The position numbers and the translations under genes were made by a program. From NCBI GenBank assembly GCA_017871115.1, contig JAFCIZ010000004.1, positions 186,001 through 250,000 of the forward strand: 64,000 nt of DNA, given 5' to 3'. A model generated the notes under the pieces. It saw nothing but the letters and a program-made list of their open reading frames with translations. It was not told the DNA's origin and searched no databases. This document shows, piece after piece, positions 36,411-47,848 of this stretch (its first letter is position 1; each line of letters opens with the position of its first letter). This stretch comes from Cunninghamella blakesleeana. Taxonomy: Eukaryota > Mucoromycota > Mucoromycetes > Mucorales > Cunninghamellaceae.

Positions 36411-37732
36411 CTAATTGGATTTTTCTTTTTGAATCTTAGTGGAATTATCTAACCGTTTATCCATATTTTCTAACCAATCATCATCAACATACCAGAAATT
36501 ATTTTCTCGTAACTTATTTTTTTTATCTTCACCAACCTAAATAGATTAAAGTTAAAAAAAAAAAAAGAGAGATTAGGCTATTTTTATATTATCATATTGC
36601 TTATTTATCATTAGTCTATATTTATAGCTATTATTTATTTTTATTTATTAATATTTATTTAGTATCTATTTATTTGTTTATTTACCAAGTAATTAGCATG
36701 GATAATATAAGGATCAATACCATGAATATTGTTCCAATTGTTACTGAAATAAATCCAACCATTTGGCCAGTGTAATACGTCCAATAATACAACGGGAGAG
36801 ACTTTAAATTGCAAGTTCATATAATCCAAGGCTTTATTCAAAGCACCCTGCTGGGTTAATCCTTTATCTTGATCACCTAAATAAATTGTAGCCGCCAATA
36901 ATCGTTTCATATTATCAGTAGGTCGCATGATATAGAATCCGGTATTGACTTCCTTTTGTTCTGAGCCTTCTTGTTGAAACACGACGTCTGTTGTTTCCCG
37001 AATTTCTAAAAATGTATATAAATATTCTCTAATGCGAGGTTTCAGCCAAACCACGTCGACATCAGAAAAGATAACGTTGATATCAAGGTAGAGCAGTTGC
37101 TGCACCACCAATGTTTTAGCGTGCGTAATGATTCTATACTTTTGAGAGTAATATTCTTCAAAGCCGGCTTCAATTGGCTGGTGGATCCATGTGTCAGGGA
37201 TGGTTGCTGCATGCTGCTCATATCCACTTAAAATAAGGTGCTGGTAGAGTCGTTCGTCCAGACATAAAATTAAAAATTTATCTTCTCCAGTCTTTTTTAA
37301 TGATTCGATCCAATTGTAGGCATGATTTCGCATGCCATAGTTGGCTGCTGCAACAATAAGAACTCGATTGGGCTGCAGGTTGTTGTTGATTTTATCCATT
37401 AGTTTCTTAGGAGGTTGTGAAAAGGTATCAGGTACAATAGTGGGTTCAGCTTCTAGTCCAGTCCCTGCTGGTAAATCTTCTTTTTGTTGTATGGTGTTTA
37501 AATCTAATTTATCTGAATAGCAGGAGCAATACCAAGGATTGTCCTTATCATTATTGTTTTCATTGGCCTGTAAAGTAATCTGATCTTCCATATAATCTGA
37601 TGCGATATGTCCTTTGGAAAGTGTAAACGATTTATTCGAGATTGAAAAGGAGTAATTTAACAGTGCAATAATTAGCCCCACACTAATTGCTATAAAAACG
37701 ATGAGTGATCTTTTAGATATTTTTTGTAACAT
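36411..37732 (-). CDS. Golgi type II nucleotide-sugar transferase (Nucleotid_trans family)
   Basis: Two exons (36686-37732, 36411-36536), 390 residues. A short basic tail and one membrane anchor (LIVFIAISVGLIIALLNYSF) give type II topology. A stem and a GT-A catalytic domain follow: RVLIVAAANYGMRNHAYNWI opens the fold, DINVIFSDVDVVWLKP has the DxD metal/nucleotide-sugar motif, NTGFYIMRPT and VVLLDVLHWPNGW are typical of the PF03407 family (plant RRA/XEG113 and related enzymes, usually arabinosyl-, xylosyl- or galactosyl-transfer). The acceptor in this fungus is unknown. The last exon adds only 41 residues. Confidence 0.8.
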
Positions 37733-39121
37733 GAATTGTGTTGAATAAGTCTAGCTTTTTTAATAATAAAAATAAAAGAAAAAGAAAGAAAAAAAGAAGA
37801 AAAAGACAGAATTTTTTTTGAATTATATATATATATATATTAAAAAAAAGAAAAAAGAGAAGACAAAGAAGAAAAAATTAGAAATTCAAATAGGTTAAAA
37901 AAAAAATCAAAAAATTCGAACGGGGTTCAAAAATAAAAGTCTATCTTGAAAAAATAAAGTTTCCTATACTTAAAAGGGTTACCTTCACGCTAGTTGGAAA
38001 AATAATATATTGTCATATATGTAGCTTTTTTTTTTTATTATTATTATTATTATTTTTTTTTTTTGATTATTTTACATTCTCCTTATTTTGCTATCAATCA
38101 TTACAATACATCAAATATAGTCAAGTAAAAACAAAAAATAAAACATAATAAAGAGTTCTTACTATCATAGACTCTAAATACTTACATAGCCATTATCTTC
38201 TCATTGGTAATAAGAAATAAGAATTCGAGCTTATTTCAAATTAGGAAAAATAGGTTACAATTTAATGTATTAAATTTAAATCATAAGATATCATTCTTAT
38301 TTATACTATATATATCCCTATATATAAAACAATAGTGGGTTATGTTCATATGTGGTATTTTTTTACTTTCTTATTCATTCTTTCTGTTTTCAAAATTATT
38401 CTTGTAGAATAAAACATTAAATCGATAAAATAAAACATTATACCTTTTTTGGAAGTATCTTTTCTAAATTATGTAACAGACTGAATGAGCCTTTTTGATT
38501 TATAAACTTTTTATCATGGAAAAGAAAATAAGCATGCTATGTTTGGATAGTTTAGTAATCAAAGTTAAACATTTAAACATTAATGTTTTTCATTAGCATA
38601 AAATCATAGAGACAAGTTGTATAAAATCCATATTTCACATATGTGATCTAAACTCTAATTGGAGTGATTCTTCATTGTATTTTTTATATATATCAGGTTG
38701 AATTACATATATATATTTTTTTTTTTTAAAAAAAAAAGAATAATAAATAAATTAATTTTCAAATAAGATTAAAAAAAAAAAAAAACAAGCTTTATAGAAA
38801 ATATCGTTTTGATTTTTTTAATTAAATAAAATAGTACGAGGAAGAAAAAGCAAGCAAGCAAGCAAGCAAGCAAGTAAGCAAAAAACTGCTTTTTAAAGCG
38901 AATATCTGGATTTTAAATTTCCTAAAGTAAGTGGCTTAAAAAATGTTTTGCATATTGGAGTACTACAAATTTTCATTTTCAATCTTTCTCACTCTTTTTT
39001 TTCTCCTTCTTTTTCTATACCTTTTTTTTTTTTTTTTATTCTATAACTATTATTTTATTTTGTTTGATAGATAGATAGGTATATTTCTTTCCTTTTAATA
39101 ATAAATATATAAATAAATAAA
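37733..39121. other. Intergenic region with GCAA repeat
   Basis: No gene seen. Features: A/purine-rich block near 37760-37880, AAT/ATT repeats, and a (GCAA)6 tetranucleotide run at 38850-38874. A CT-rich tract (38985-39030) marks the promoter of the next gene. Confidence 0.5.
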
Positions 39122-39718
39122 ATGGATTCAGAATCATCTACTCAACACATCCCAGATACAGATATTCGCTCCTCTTCAGTTTCGCGTTCTGACAAAGAAC
39201 TAAATCAGGATTCACCGCAGTATGAACAGTCATCTAGTACTTTTAAACGAAATAAAAAGAAACCTCAAAAAAAGAATAGAAAACGTCCTTATAGACCTGC
39301 TTATCTTGATGTTATTCAAAAACAAATTAATGAATTAAAACAAAAAGCTGTAAGTTTTTTTTTAATATTATTACTATTAGTAATATTATTAATAGTACTA
39401 TTATTTTTCATATTATTATTATAAAGACGATCCTCCAATAGACAATATCATCTAACTTTATTTCATTTGTTACATTTTATTTCTTTATTTCATTTGTTTC
39501 TTTTTTGCTATAGCGTGAAGATTATGAAGAAAAAGCTCGATTAAATCTAGAAAATGAAAATAATCCTGATGAAACTGTACAAGTAACTGAAAAGAAACGA
39601 TCTTCGGTCAACTTAACTATTGAACAACTAGAAGAACTTAAAGTGAAATTAGTGAGTTTTAGACAGTCATAAATAAATAGAATAAATATCATAGTACATA
39701 TATATTCAACATTCTATT

Positions 39719-39749
<31 letters not shown>

Positions 39750-40365
39750 TTTAATCAACTTATTTATCAGTCTACGCCAGAAATGCTTCAAAGAGCTGGA
39801 AATGACGCTGGAATTTATCATCAAACTGGAAGTGTCAACAATAGCAATACAGTACTTGGAAATAATACATCACCATCATCAATTCAATTCCAAGAAAGAA
39901 CATTAACATTATTACACTTCTTTTATATTGTACGTTTGGCACAACAAGGTTTTTTCACACTTATTTCTCAATCGTATCCTAATGTCGAACCTAATGCATT
40001 AATTCATTTATGTGATAAACTTGTAGGTGGATCTCTTTTTGCTGTCAAAGATCCTGTTGAAGATATAAGAACAAATAAACAAAATGAAGTGTTTACTTTA
40101 TTACAAAAATTACATGAAGGAGTGGATGAACCTATTGATGATCAATTTACAACTACTTTTGAAAATATTCACCATTTAATAACTCATTTTATTCATTCAA
40201 CAATGCCTACTTTACCATCATCATCGCAAGCACAACAACAGGTGCCTGATAATAATGAACATTATAATGGAAATGGTAAGAATAATATGGCAGAGCATAA
40301 AATATAAAAAGAATACTAAAAAAAAGTTATGTATAGCTATATAAAGAAAAAGTTGATTTATCAAT

Positions 40366-40396
<31 letters not shown>

Positions 40397-41959
40397 CTAA
40401 TCGATTTATTTTTTATTTTATTTTATTAAAGAACAACAACAATTACCACCCCCTATTTGGTTAGTTGTTCCTTTTACTGGAATGATCAATAATGGATCAA
40501 ATTTATCAAATTTACCAAATTTAACTTCTTCACTATCATCAGCTACACCTTCATCTTGTAAGTATTATATAATATTAATAATAATAACAATAATAATAGT
40601 AAAATCAATAGTAATAACAAAGAAGGATAATGAAATTGATCATTGTACTTTATTTATTATTTTTCAGGGCAGCATTCAAAATCCAAATCAAAACCTTTAC
40701 CTCCTTCCTTTTCTGAAGAACCTAAGAATAAACATCTTAAGAGTTATTCTATAGAAGTATCACCTAATAATAGTGCAAGTTCTTCAAAATGGTCAAATCA
40801 ATATAAACAATCTTCATCCTCAGATCATACATCCAAATCTTCAACACCATTACCAACAACACCAGATATCACACACGAAAACTCACCACCCACCATTACA
40901 TCAACGACAGATAAATTGGTAAAAGAAGAAGATGAAGATAAAGAAGTAGAAAAAGACAAATCATTATCATCTACAACATCATCAAAAGAACTAAGCGAAC
41001 CCATTGTAACAGCCGAAAATGAAGATTTAATAATAAAGGGTAATGATAATAATAATAGTAAAAAAATGAAGTAAAAAAAAAAAAAAAGGATTCGCGAATC
41101 AAATGATAAAACCAATCACGAACCAGAAAAAATTAATAAAATGGATCTTGAGGTAATACCGTACTATTGTACTAATGATAATAATAATCTTTAATTCATT
41201 GGTAAAGTAGATACTGATAAAGAAACTACTAATCAAACAGAAACATTAACAAACCATAAGGATAACAATATAAAAGAAAAGGAGCAAAAAAATGTAGTAG
41301 ATTCATCATCATCATCTGGCTGGGGAGATAATGCAGACCAAAAAGAAAAAAATACAAAGGAAAAAGAAGAAAATGGGTGGGGAACAGTTAAATTAGAAGA
41401 AGAAAGTGGATGGGGATCGATCAAAGTAGAAGAAGACAATACATGGGGAACAATTAAAGAAGATAAAGAAGATACACCTGTATGGGAAGGGAAATTACCC
41501 GATGAATTATTTAATCCTGGCGATGAAACAATTACCGGTGAAGTAACAAGCTCTAATTGGCAAAATGTAGATTTCAACTCACCAAAACATCACTATAATA
41601 AATCCCGTGGAGGTGGAAGTGGATATCGTAGTAATGGTCCTAATCAACGTGGTGGTATGAGTCGCGGTGGTTATCGACCTAACAATGATTTCCGTAGAGG
41701 TGATCGTAGAGATGATCGTCGTGATGATAATCGTAGAGGCGACGATCGAAACGATAGTCGTAGAGGTGGTATGAGAAGGGCTCCTGGTTCTAATGCTAAT
41801 GGTGGTAAGTTTCTATGTATTTTTTTTTACTGAAAATAAAATGTAGTATATAATGTGATATTAGTTGATAGATTTTTCTCTCTAACTGTTCTTTATTTTT
41901 TCTGTTATAATATAATAGGTTGGGGAAAGCCATTACAAAGACCTCCTCGTTCAGATTAA
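39122..41959 (+). CDS. GW/WG-repeat and RGG-box protein, possible Argonaute or RNP partner
   Basis: Seven exons (39122-39349, 39514-39651, 39771-40275, 40432-40557, 40668-41039, 41208-41804, 41919-41959), 668 residues; all phases agree. Not a family I recognise. It has a Lys/Arg-rich N-terminus (KRNKKKPQKKNRKRPYRP), coiled coil, and a helical domain (LTLLHFFYIVRLAQQGFFTL ... ALIHLCDKLVGGSLFAV). A long Ser/Glu-rich disordered part then holds Trp-Gly motifs in acidic context (SGWGD, NGWGT, SGWGS, NTWGT), a Gly/Arg tail (RGGMSRGGYRP, RRGDRRDDRRDDNRRG) and a last GGWGK. WG motifs in disordered regions are the Argonaute-binding hook; RGG tails bind RNA. A role in RNA silencing or RNP granules is inference. 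Without the intron 41040-41207 the frame stops at 41072. Confidence 0.6.
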
Positions 41960-42803
41960 TATTAATACTTCATTCCTTTCTTTTTATATATATATATAAA
42001 TATGCATATGTATTAGTCTTATTTTTTCTTTTTTAATAATATATTTATATACTATATTACTTTTATTTTATCATAATAATAATATCAAAGAAAAAAAAAT
42101 ATATATATTTTATATAATATATATTTTTTCTTCTTCCCTCACTCTTTATTTTTATTATTCCATTTACATGATTACAGTATAAAAAATAAATCATTTAATA
42201 CTATGAATTACTTAGTACTATTATTAAAATTCTTTTTCGTTCTCTTTAGTTATCACATTTTTTTTTTTTACTATATGATTCTTTAATACTTTTAGTAGTT
42301 TGTACAAAAGTATCAAGCAGAGTAATTTATATAATTATGGGATAAAAAGAAACTATTTAGTACATATATATTATATTTGGTTTACTGTTCCATCCATAAG
42401 GAAGCTTTTCTCTCTCTCTTTCTGTTCAAGACTTTTTATTTCAAAAAATAAAATAAAATAAATAAATATTTTTAATACATAATAAGTTTATGATTTTCGA
42501 AAAATAACAGCAAACAATAATTATATATCACTGAAAAAATAATTGGAACTGAAATTGTTTTTATTTTCTTGATTTCCTATTTTGAATATTTATAAAATGC
42601 TTGGTTTTTTTTGATTTTTTTTTTACAACTCTTTCCCAAATTATATTTTTTTTACTTTTTGGTTTTTTTATTTAATGTTTTTTTTGCACTATTATCATGT
42701 TTTAGTTCATATTTATATTCTCAGAATCATTAGCACAGACGGAGTTACCAAAAGTTAATTTTTTTGGTTTCTCTTTTTACTTTTCATTTCTTTTTATTAA
42801 AGA
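41960..42803. other. Intergenic region
   Basis: AT-rich, with CT-rich patches (42409-42423) and T-runs before the next start. No gene seen. Confidence 0.5.
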
Positions 42804-44805
42804 ATGACTTTGGTAAAGTATTATATGTATAATAGTTGGATATTACTTTTGTTTGTTTTTTTTATGAACTATTAAATGCTTACTTTTTACTTTTATTTGA
42901 TTTTTATATTCATTGGGAATATAGTCTCATTTACCGTCTTATCATACATCTTTGAATGGTCCAAAGCAGCAGCATTTACTTATTACTGTAATCCAATGCT
43001 TCAGTCTTGTTCCAGCTTCTATAGGTATTATGAATAATTTCTCTCTTATTCTTTCACTACCTTTACATGATATATCTCGTTCCTTTAATGTCAAAAGTAC
43101 ACCTTTAATATATTATGTTGCTATATTATGGGTAAGTGAATATATTATATTATTACTATATATATATATATGCGTATGTATTCATGATTGCTACTATTAT
43201 TTTTATTATATATAATATCTATTTAATATTGTAGTGTTTACTTGCAGGATACTGGAGTTGGATATTAGCAACAAGTATGACTAGACGGTGGTTATGCCAA
43301 TACAAAGTCAATCGTGTAATAACTCTATTAATGATATTCAATGTTCTAAATTGGATTGTGACAGCTTGGATAAATAGAATCAGTGGATCTGAACAACCCA
43401 TAAGGTCATGGATCATTTTATGTATTATTTTATTATTATCAAATATATTAAATAGGAGATGGTTATCATCTTCATTTGGTGTCAGTAATAAATACAAAGG
43501 GAGTTCATCGTCATCCAATTCAGAGATCAATAATAATATAGCTACTATTACAAATTCAAAAATTGCAAAAGGAGAAGACGGTAGTGGGGAGGAAGATCAT
43601 TATTATAAACCAGCTATGATCGGTGTACTAGGGTTACCTTTCACCATTGTTGTATTTATAACTATGTTGGCAATGTTATATCAACTTGGGCAAATGAAAA
43701 ATAATAATATGGCACCCATCAAAATAAATGTAAACAATAAAATACATCCTGCTTTCCAGCATCAAGATCAAGATCAGACTGATGGTCAGTTAAGAGTCAT
43801 GGCATGTGTATTATCGGCTTGGACACCAAAAGGGTTAGAACAAAGAAAGGTCTTCCGTGAAACAACAATGCAATTAATCCCTGATCCAAAAAAATCAGGT
43901 GTTACATATCATGTTCAATTTATCTTAGGTCAACCTCCATCTGAAGATGTACGATTGAAAATGAATGAATTAATAGAACAGGAAATGGAACAATATAATG
44001 ATGTACTAATTTTGAATATCTCAGATAAATATGAAGATCTTAGTCAAAAAGTATATGGTGCTTTGGAATGGACAAGTGAATATGAATTTGATTACTTTTT
44101 GAAAACAGATGATGATATCTTTTTAAGATGGGATACAATTAGCAAAGAATTAAAAGATTTGGGACCACAGCAACGTTACTGGCAAGGACTTGCTTATTGG
44201 TAAATAAACAAATAAATTAACAAATATATAATACATAGTAAATTAATAAATTATAATGAATGATTATAATGAAATTACTTATATATTTATTTTTTTCTCA
44301 TACTATATTTAGGAATATACCACCAATTCGTAATGCAGATAACAAAAATGGTGAAATGGAATATCTCCTTCCTCTCTTTCCACCTTATACAGGCGGTGCT
44401 CTTTATATTCTTTCAAGAGATATCGTTCATTTTATTGCTGGCGTTGGTGGGCCTAAATTATTCGTTAGAAATGAAGATCAAAACCTTGGCTTATGGTTAT
44501 TCCCTTATAATATTCGACCTATTCATGATAGACGCATACAGCAAATGGATATCTGTGAAGAAGATATGATTGCAAAACATTTTGGTGATTTTAATGATGG
44601 AAATGCCATTGGAGGAACTAGATATGAAATGTTGGAAAATATTCGCCAAGGAAGAAAAATGTGTCAAGGATTTCGTACTTCTATTTGTGGTCTTTGTTAT
44701 CCTTGTGATGGTAAATCTTCAAATTGGAGAGATTGGGGTTTTGACTGTCATGATACAAAAGGTGTTACTCTTCTAAATCCTCCTCCACTTACTCTTACTT
44801 ATTAG
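42804..44805 (+). CDS. GT31-type beta-galactosyltransferase with polytopic N-terminus
   Basis: Best model has four exons (42804-42812, 42925-43131, 43235-44199, 44313-44805), 557 residues, starting MTL then SHLPSYHTSLNG. The first exon is only three codons and is inferred from an ATG, a GTAAAG donor and a matching phase. The N-terminal half has four or five hydrophobic segments (ITVIQCFSLVPASIGIM; YYVAILWCLLAGYWSWILA; LMIFNVLNWIVTAWI; WIILCIILLLSNIL; GVLGLPFTIVVFITMLAMLY). The C-terminal half is a GT31 fold: RKVFRETTM, FLKTDDDIFLRW (metal-binding DDD), PPYTGGALYILSRD and NEDQNLGLWL. It should transfer a hexose in the Golgi; donor and acceptor are unknown. Confidence 0.78.
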
Positions 44806-45403
44806 CATTAAAAATTTTTATCATATACAGTTTATTTATTATACATAGAAGTGTTTTTTTTTGTATACAAATGTATATATATTTCTTTTCTGTAGAGTAT
44901 TGAATTAAAAAAAACTTATACGCATATATTTTATTTATTAAATAAATGATATCATCATAAATGAATACAAAGCTATATAATATTCCTAAATAGATAATAA
45001 GAATGATAATAATCGTTCAAAGTACAATTAAAAAGAGAATAAAAATAATAAGAAAAATGTCACCTTTCTATATAAATTTGTTAAACATATCACGATACAC
45101 TCATAAAGTTTACCCTTTTCCTTTTATTATTGTTACTATATACAAATATAAATAAAAAGATCAAAAGACTAGAGATATATTTAAGCATAAATAAAAAAAG
45201 GTCTACTAGATTATTCTATATATAATTGAGTAATGTTTATATATTTTTTAAAAAAAGTGGAATAAGTTTATTTATTTATTTAGTTGTTATTTTTTTTTTA
45301 CTCATATGTATTGTTGGTAACAAAAATAAATAACAATAATAAACAATAATAATAATAACAATAAAAAAAAAAAAAAAAAGTCAAAGTCTATACAGTTAAT
45401 AAT
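44806..45403. other. Convergent 3' intergenic region
   Basis: AT-rich flanks of two convergent genes with A-runs. Nothing distinctive. Confidence 0.6.
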
Positions 45404-47201
45404 TTAAAGAAAAGAGTATAAAAGAGTAAATAAAGAAGAAAGGATGATTAAAAAAAAGTGAAGATGAATAGAGGGAGTGGTTTGATTATCCAAAGCATCA
45501 CCAAAACCACGTTGAGCCGAATCAGAATGATCACCAAATTGAGACCAAGGTGTGATTAAACGAGAAATATTAAAATTATCAACATAATCATCAGCTAAAG
45601 TATCCCGGATACGCAAATATTTTTTATCCTGATAAACACTATAGGCTTCTTCTAAAATATGTAATAAATATTTTGACCCCTTTTTAAACCCACCAGTATT
45701 ATTAAATTGCCATGATGCTTCATCTACTGCAGAAGGGATTAAAAATTCTAAAGCTTGTCGAATGCTAACATGACTTTCTGATTGAAAAGAGAAAAGGTCC
45801 ACATTTACCTTTTGTGCTAATCTTCCTAATTGGAAAAATGCCTTCAAATTAAAAGTACTATAATACCAACTGAAAGGTCGTAAGGTTTCTTCAGCTTGTT
45901 CACCGGAAGGCTGGATTTGGGTTATGATTCTTTTGGTAATCACTTCTTGACTTGCAGTTTTGGCTTTTTCTTTTTCATTTAAAAAGATATAGAGAGCTAT
46001 TCTTTGTACATCATAATAAGTTCCTGATTTTTTTTATTTGAATATGTTTAAATAAAATATAATAAATAAACCACTTTTACTTACATATACCTTTTTATTT
46101 TATTTTTTTATTTTTAAATTTTATCTATGAATACATATATATATGATTACCATGATTATTTTTAGCTTCATATTCTTCAATACCATGAGCACTTGTTGTC
46201 ATCCAATTTAAATAAGTATTGAACCAATGTCTTAATTCACTATTTGTTCCCGATTTCCAAGCTTTACTTGATTGAAGAATAGCAATAGAATCTAATATAG
46301 TAGGCAAATGACTCAAATCAATAATCCCTTTAGATCGGCCTTTATCATAACCACGAATAAAAGAAGCATAATGAAGATGAGGATTCATTCTTGTTTCAGG
46401 GTGAATAAAAAAACTATAAATGTGTTGATACCCTTTTTCAGCATATGTTTCATTGTTAAAATAATAATATCCTAATGATAAAAATTGTAATTCTTTTGCC
46501 TAATTATAATAAAAAAAAATTATACTTTTTAATTAGCTCGGTGATTTTTTTTCCCTTTTCCCTTTTTTTATTACACGTTTATTACATTTTATCATTTATA
46601 TATATATATATATGAGCATTATCAATAAACTTACAAAATCATGAAAAGTTTGATAGTCAGGTAAATTATTAATTTCAGGATTGACAGCACCATCACGACG
46701 AACATATGGGAGACCATTAGGCGTATTTGGGTTAGGCCAGAAATATCGAGCTAAAGAGACATAATCATTTGGGTCTGAATCAGTTTTATTTGGATTATGT
46801 ATTGTAAAAGGCTTTGGATTATTGACATATCTACCAACTGCCTTTTTTAAAAACCATAATGCACGTTGTAATCCTTTATCGTAATCATGAATATGTTGTT
46901 TGTTTTCTTCTAAAACCTTGGGGTCAAGTAATGTGAATTGAAAAGGTGCATCAGAGGTACCTGGTGGTGCAGAGGTTGCTTTTGGTAATGTGGATTTATC
47001 AAATGGTGTACCATCATCAATAGTACTAGTGTTATTACTACTATCATCATAATTTTCATAAGGATCATCTTCACCACTGCCATCACTGATATCTTCTATT
47101 GGCTGCTGTTGCTGCTGTTGGCCATATGTTATTGTTATATTTATGATGAGCCATATTACCAAATAAAGAATAAGATTTTGTTTTTTCCATGAAATGATCA
47201 T
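45404..47201 (-). CDS. Secreted alginate lyase-fold polysaccharide lyase, probably GPI-anchored
   Basis: Three exons (46635-47201, 46151-46499, 45404-46023), 511 residues. N-terminal signal (ILYLVIWLIINITITYG), acidic Ser/Thr linker, then an alpha-barrel lyase domain of the PF05426 type: YFWPNPNTPNGLPYVRRDG, TRMNPHLHYASFIRG, IIDLSHLPTILDSIAIL, EAKNNHGTYYDVQ (conserved NNHG with catalytic-type Asn/His) and RPFSWYYSTFNL. The C-terminus ends in a hydrophobic tail (HLHFFLIILSSLFTLLYSFL) preceded by small polar residues, as in GPI-anchored proteins. Alginate is not expected in fungi; a fungal wall or environmental polyuronide is a more likely substrate (inference). Confidence 0.82.
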
Positions 47202-47848
47202 TATTTGTAATTATATATGGTTTGATTGTTATTTTTTTTGTTCTATATCCAACTTATTGTTCAATAATATATATTTATAATAATAATGTTTAAAAAAAAA
47301 AGTAAAAAGAGAAAAAGAGTTATGTGAACGTTAATTTTTTTAATAAATATATATATATATATAAATTTATAAAAGATAGCATATAGTAATAATGTAAGGG
47401 TTTGACTGATAGCGAGTAAATGTATATTATAAATTAATGCAACAATTCTTCTAGATCAAATGTAAAAAAAAAGGAACAATAATGAAACATGTTTTATTTA
47501 TTTTTATAGCTTTAGTATTTCAAATACAAAACATTATAAAATAAACACTGTTTTCACCGATGGTAAGTAATAAAAAAAAAAAATGTGTGTATTTGTGTTT
47601 GTTGTGTATATATATAATATGTGTATGTGCATATGTATGTATAAGTGTAAGTGTAAGTGAATGTGTTGTATAGTTGGAGGAAAAAAAAAGAAGTTAAAAA
47701 TCAGTATAGGATGCTAGATACTATTAATTTAAAATTAAAGTATAAATATAAAAAAAAAATATTGTTTCAGTAAACTATTTTTTTTATGTCATTGTGTTCA
47801 TATGATTTTTTTTTTTTTTTTTTGCCTTATTTATTATTATTATTATTA
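47202..47848. other. Intergenic region
   Basis: Contains TG-rich simple sequence (47584-47665, gtgtatgtgcatatg and three gtaagt-like hexamers) and T-runs. No gene seen. Confidence 0.5.

Noticed and set aside
41072..41074. In-frame TAA in the GW protein suggesting readthrough or a broken gene
   Set aside because: A GT..AG intron (41040-41207) with matching phase removes it and joins two open frames.
47584..47665. TG-rich repeats looked at as a CRISPR-like or telomere-like array
   Set aside because: Irregular simple sequence with no fixed repeat-spacer period and no telomere motif.
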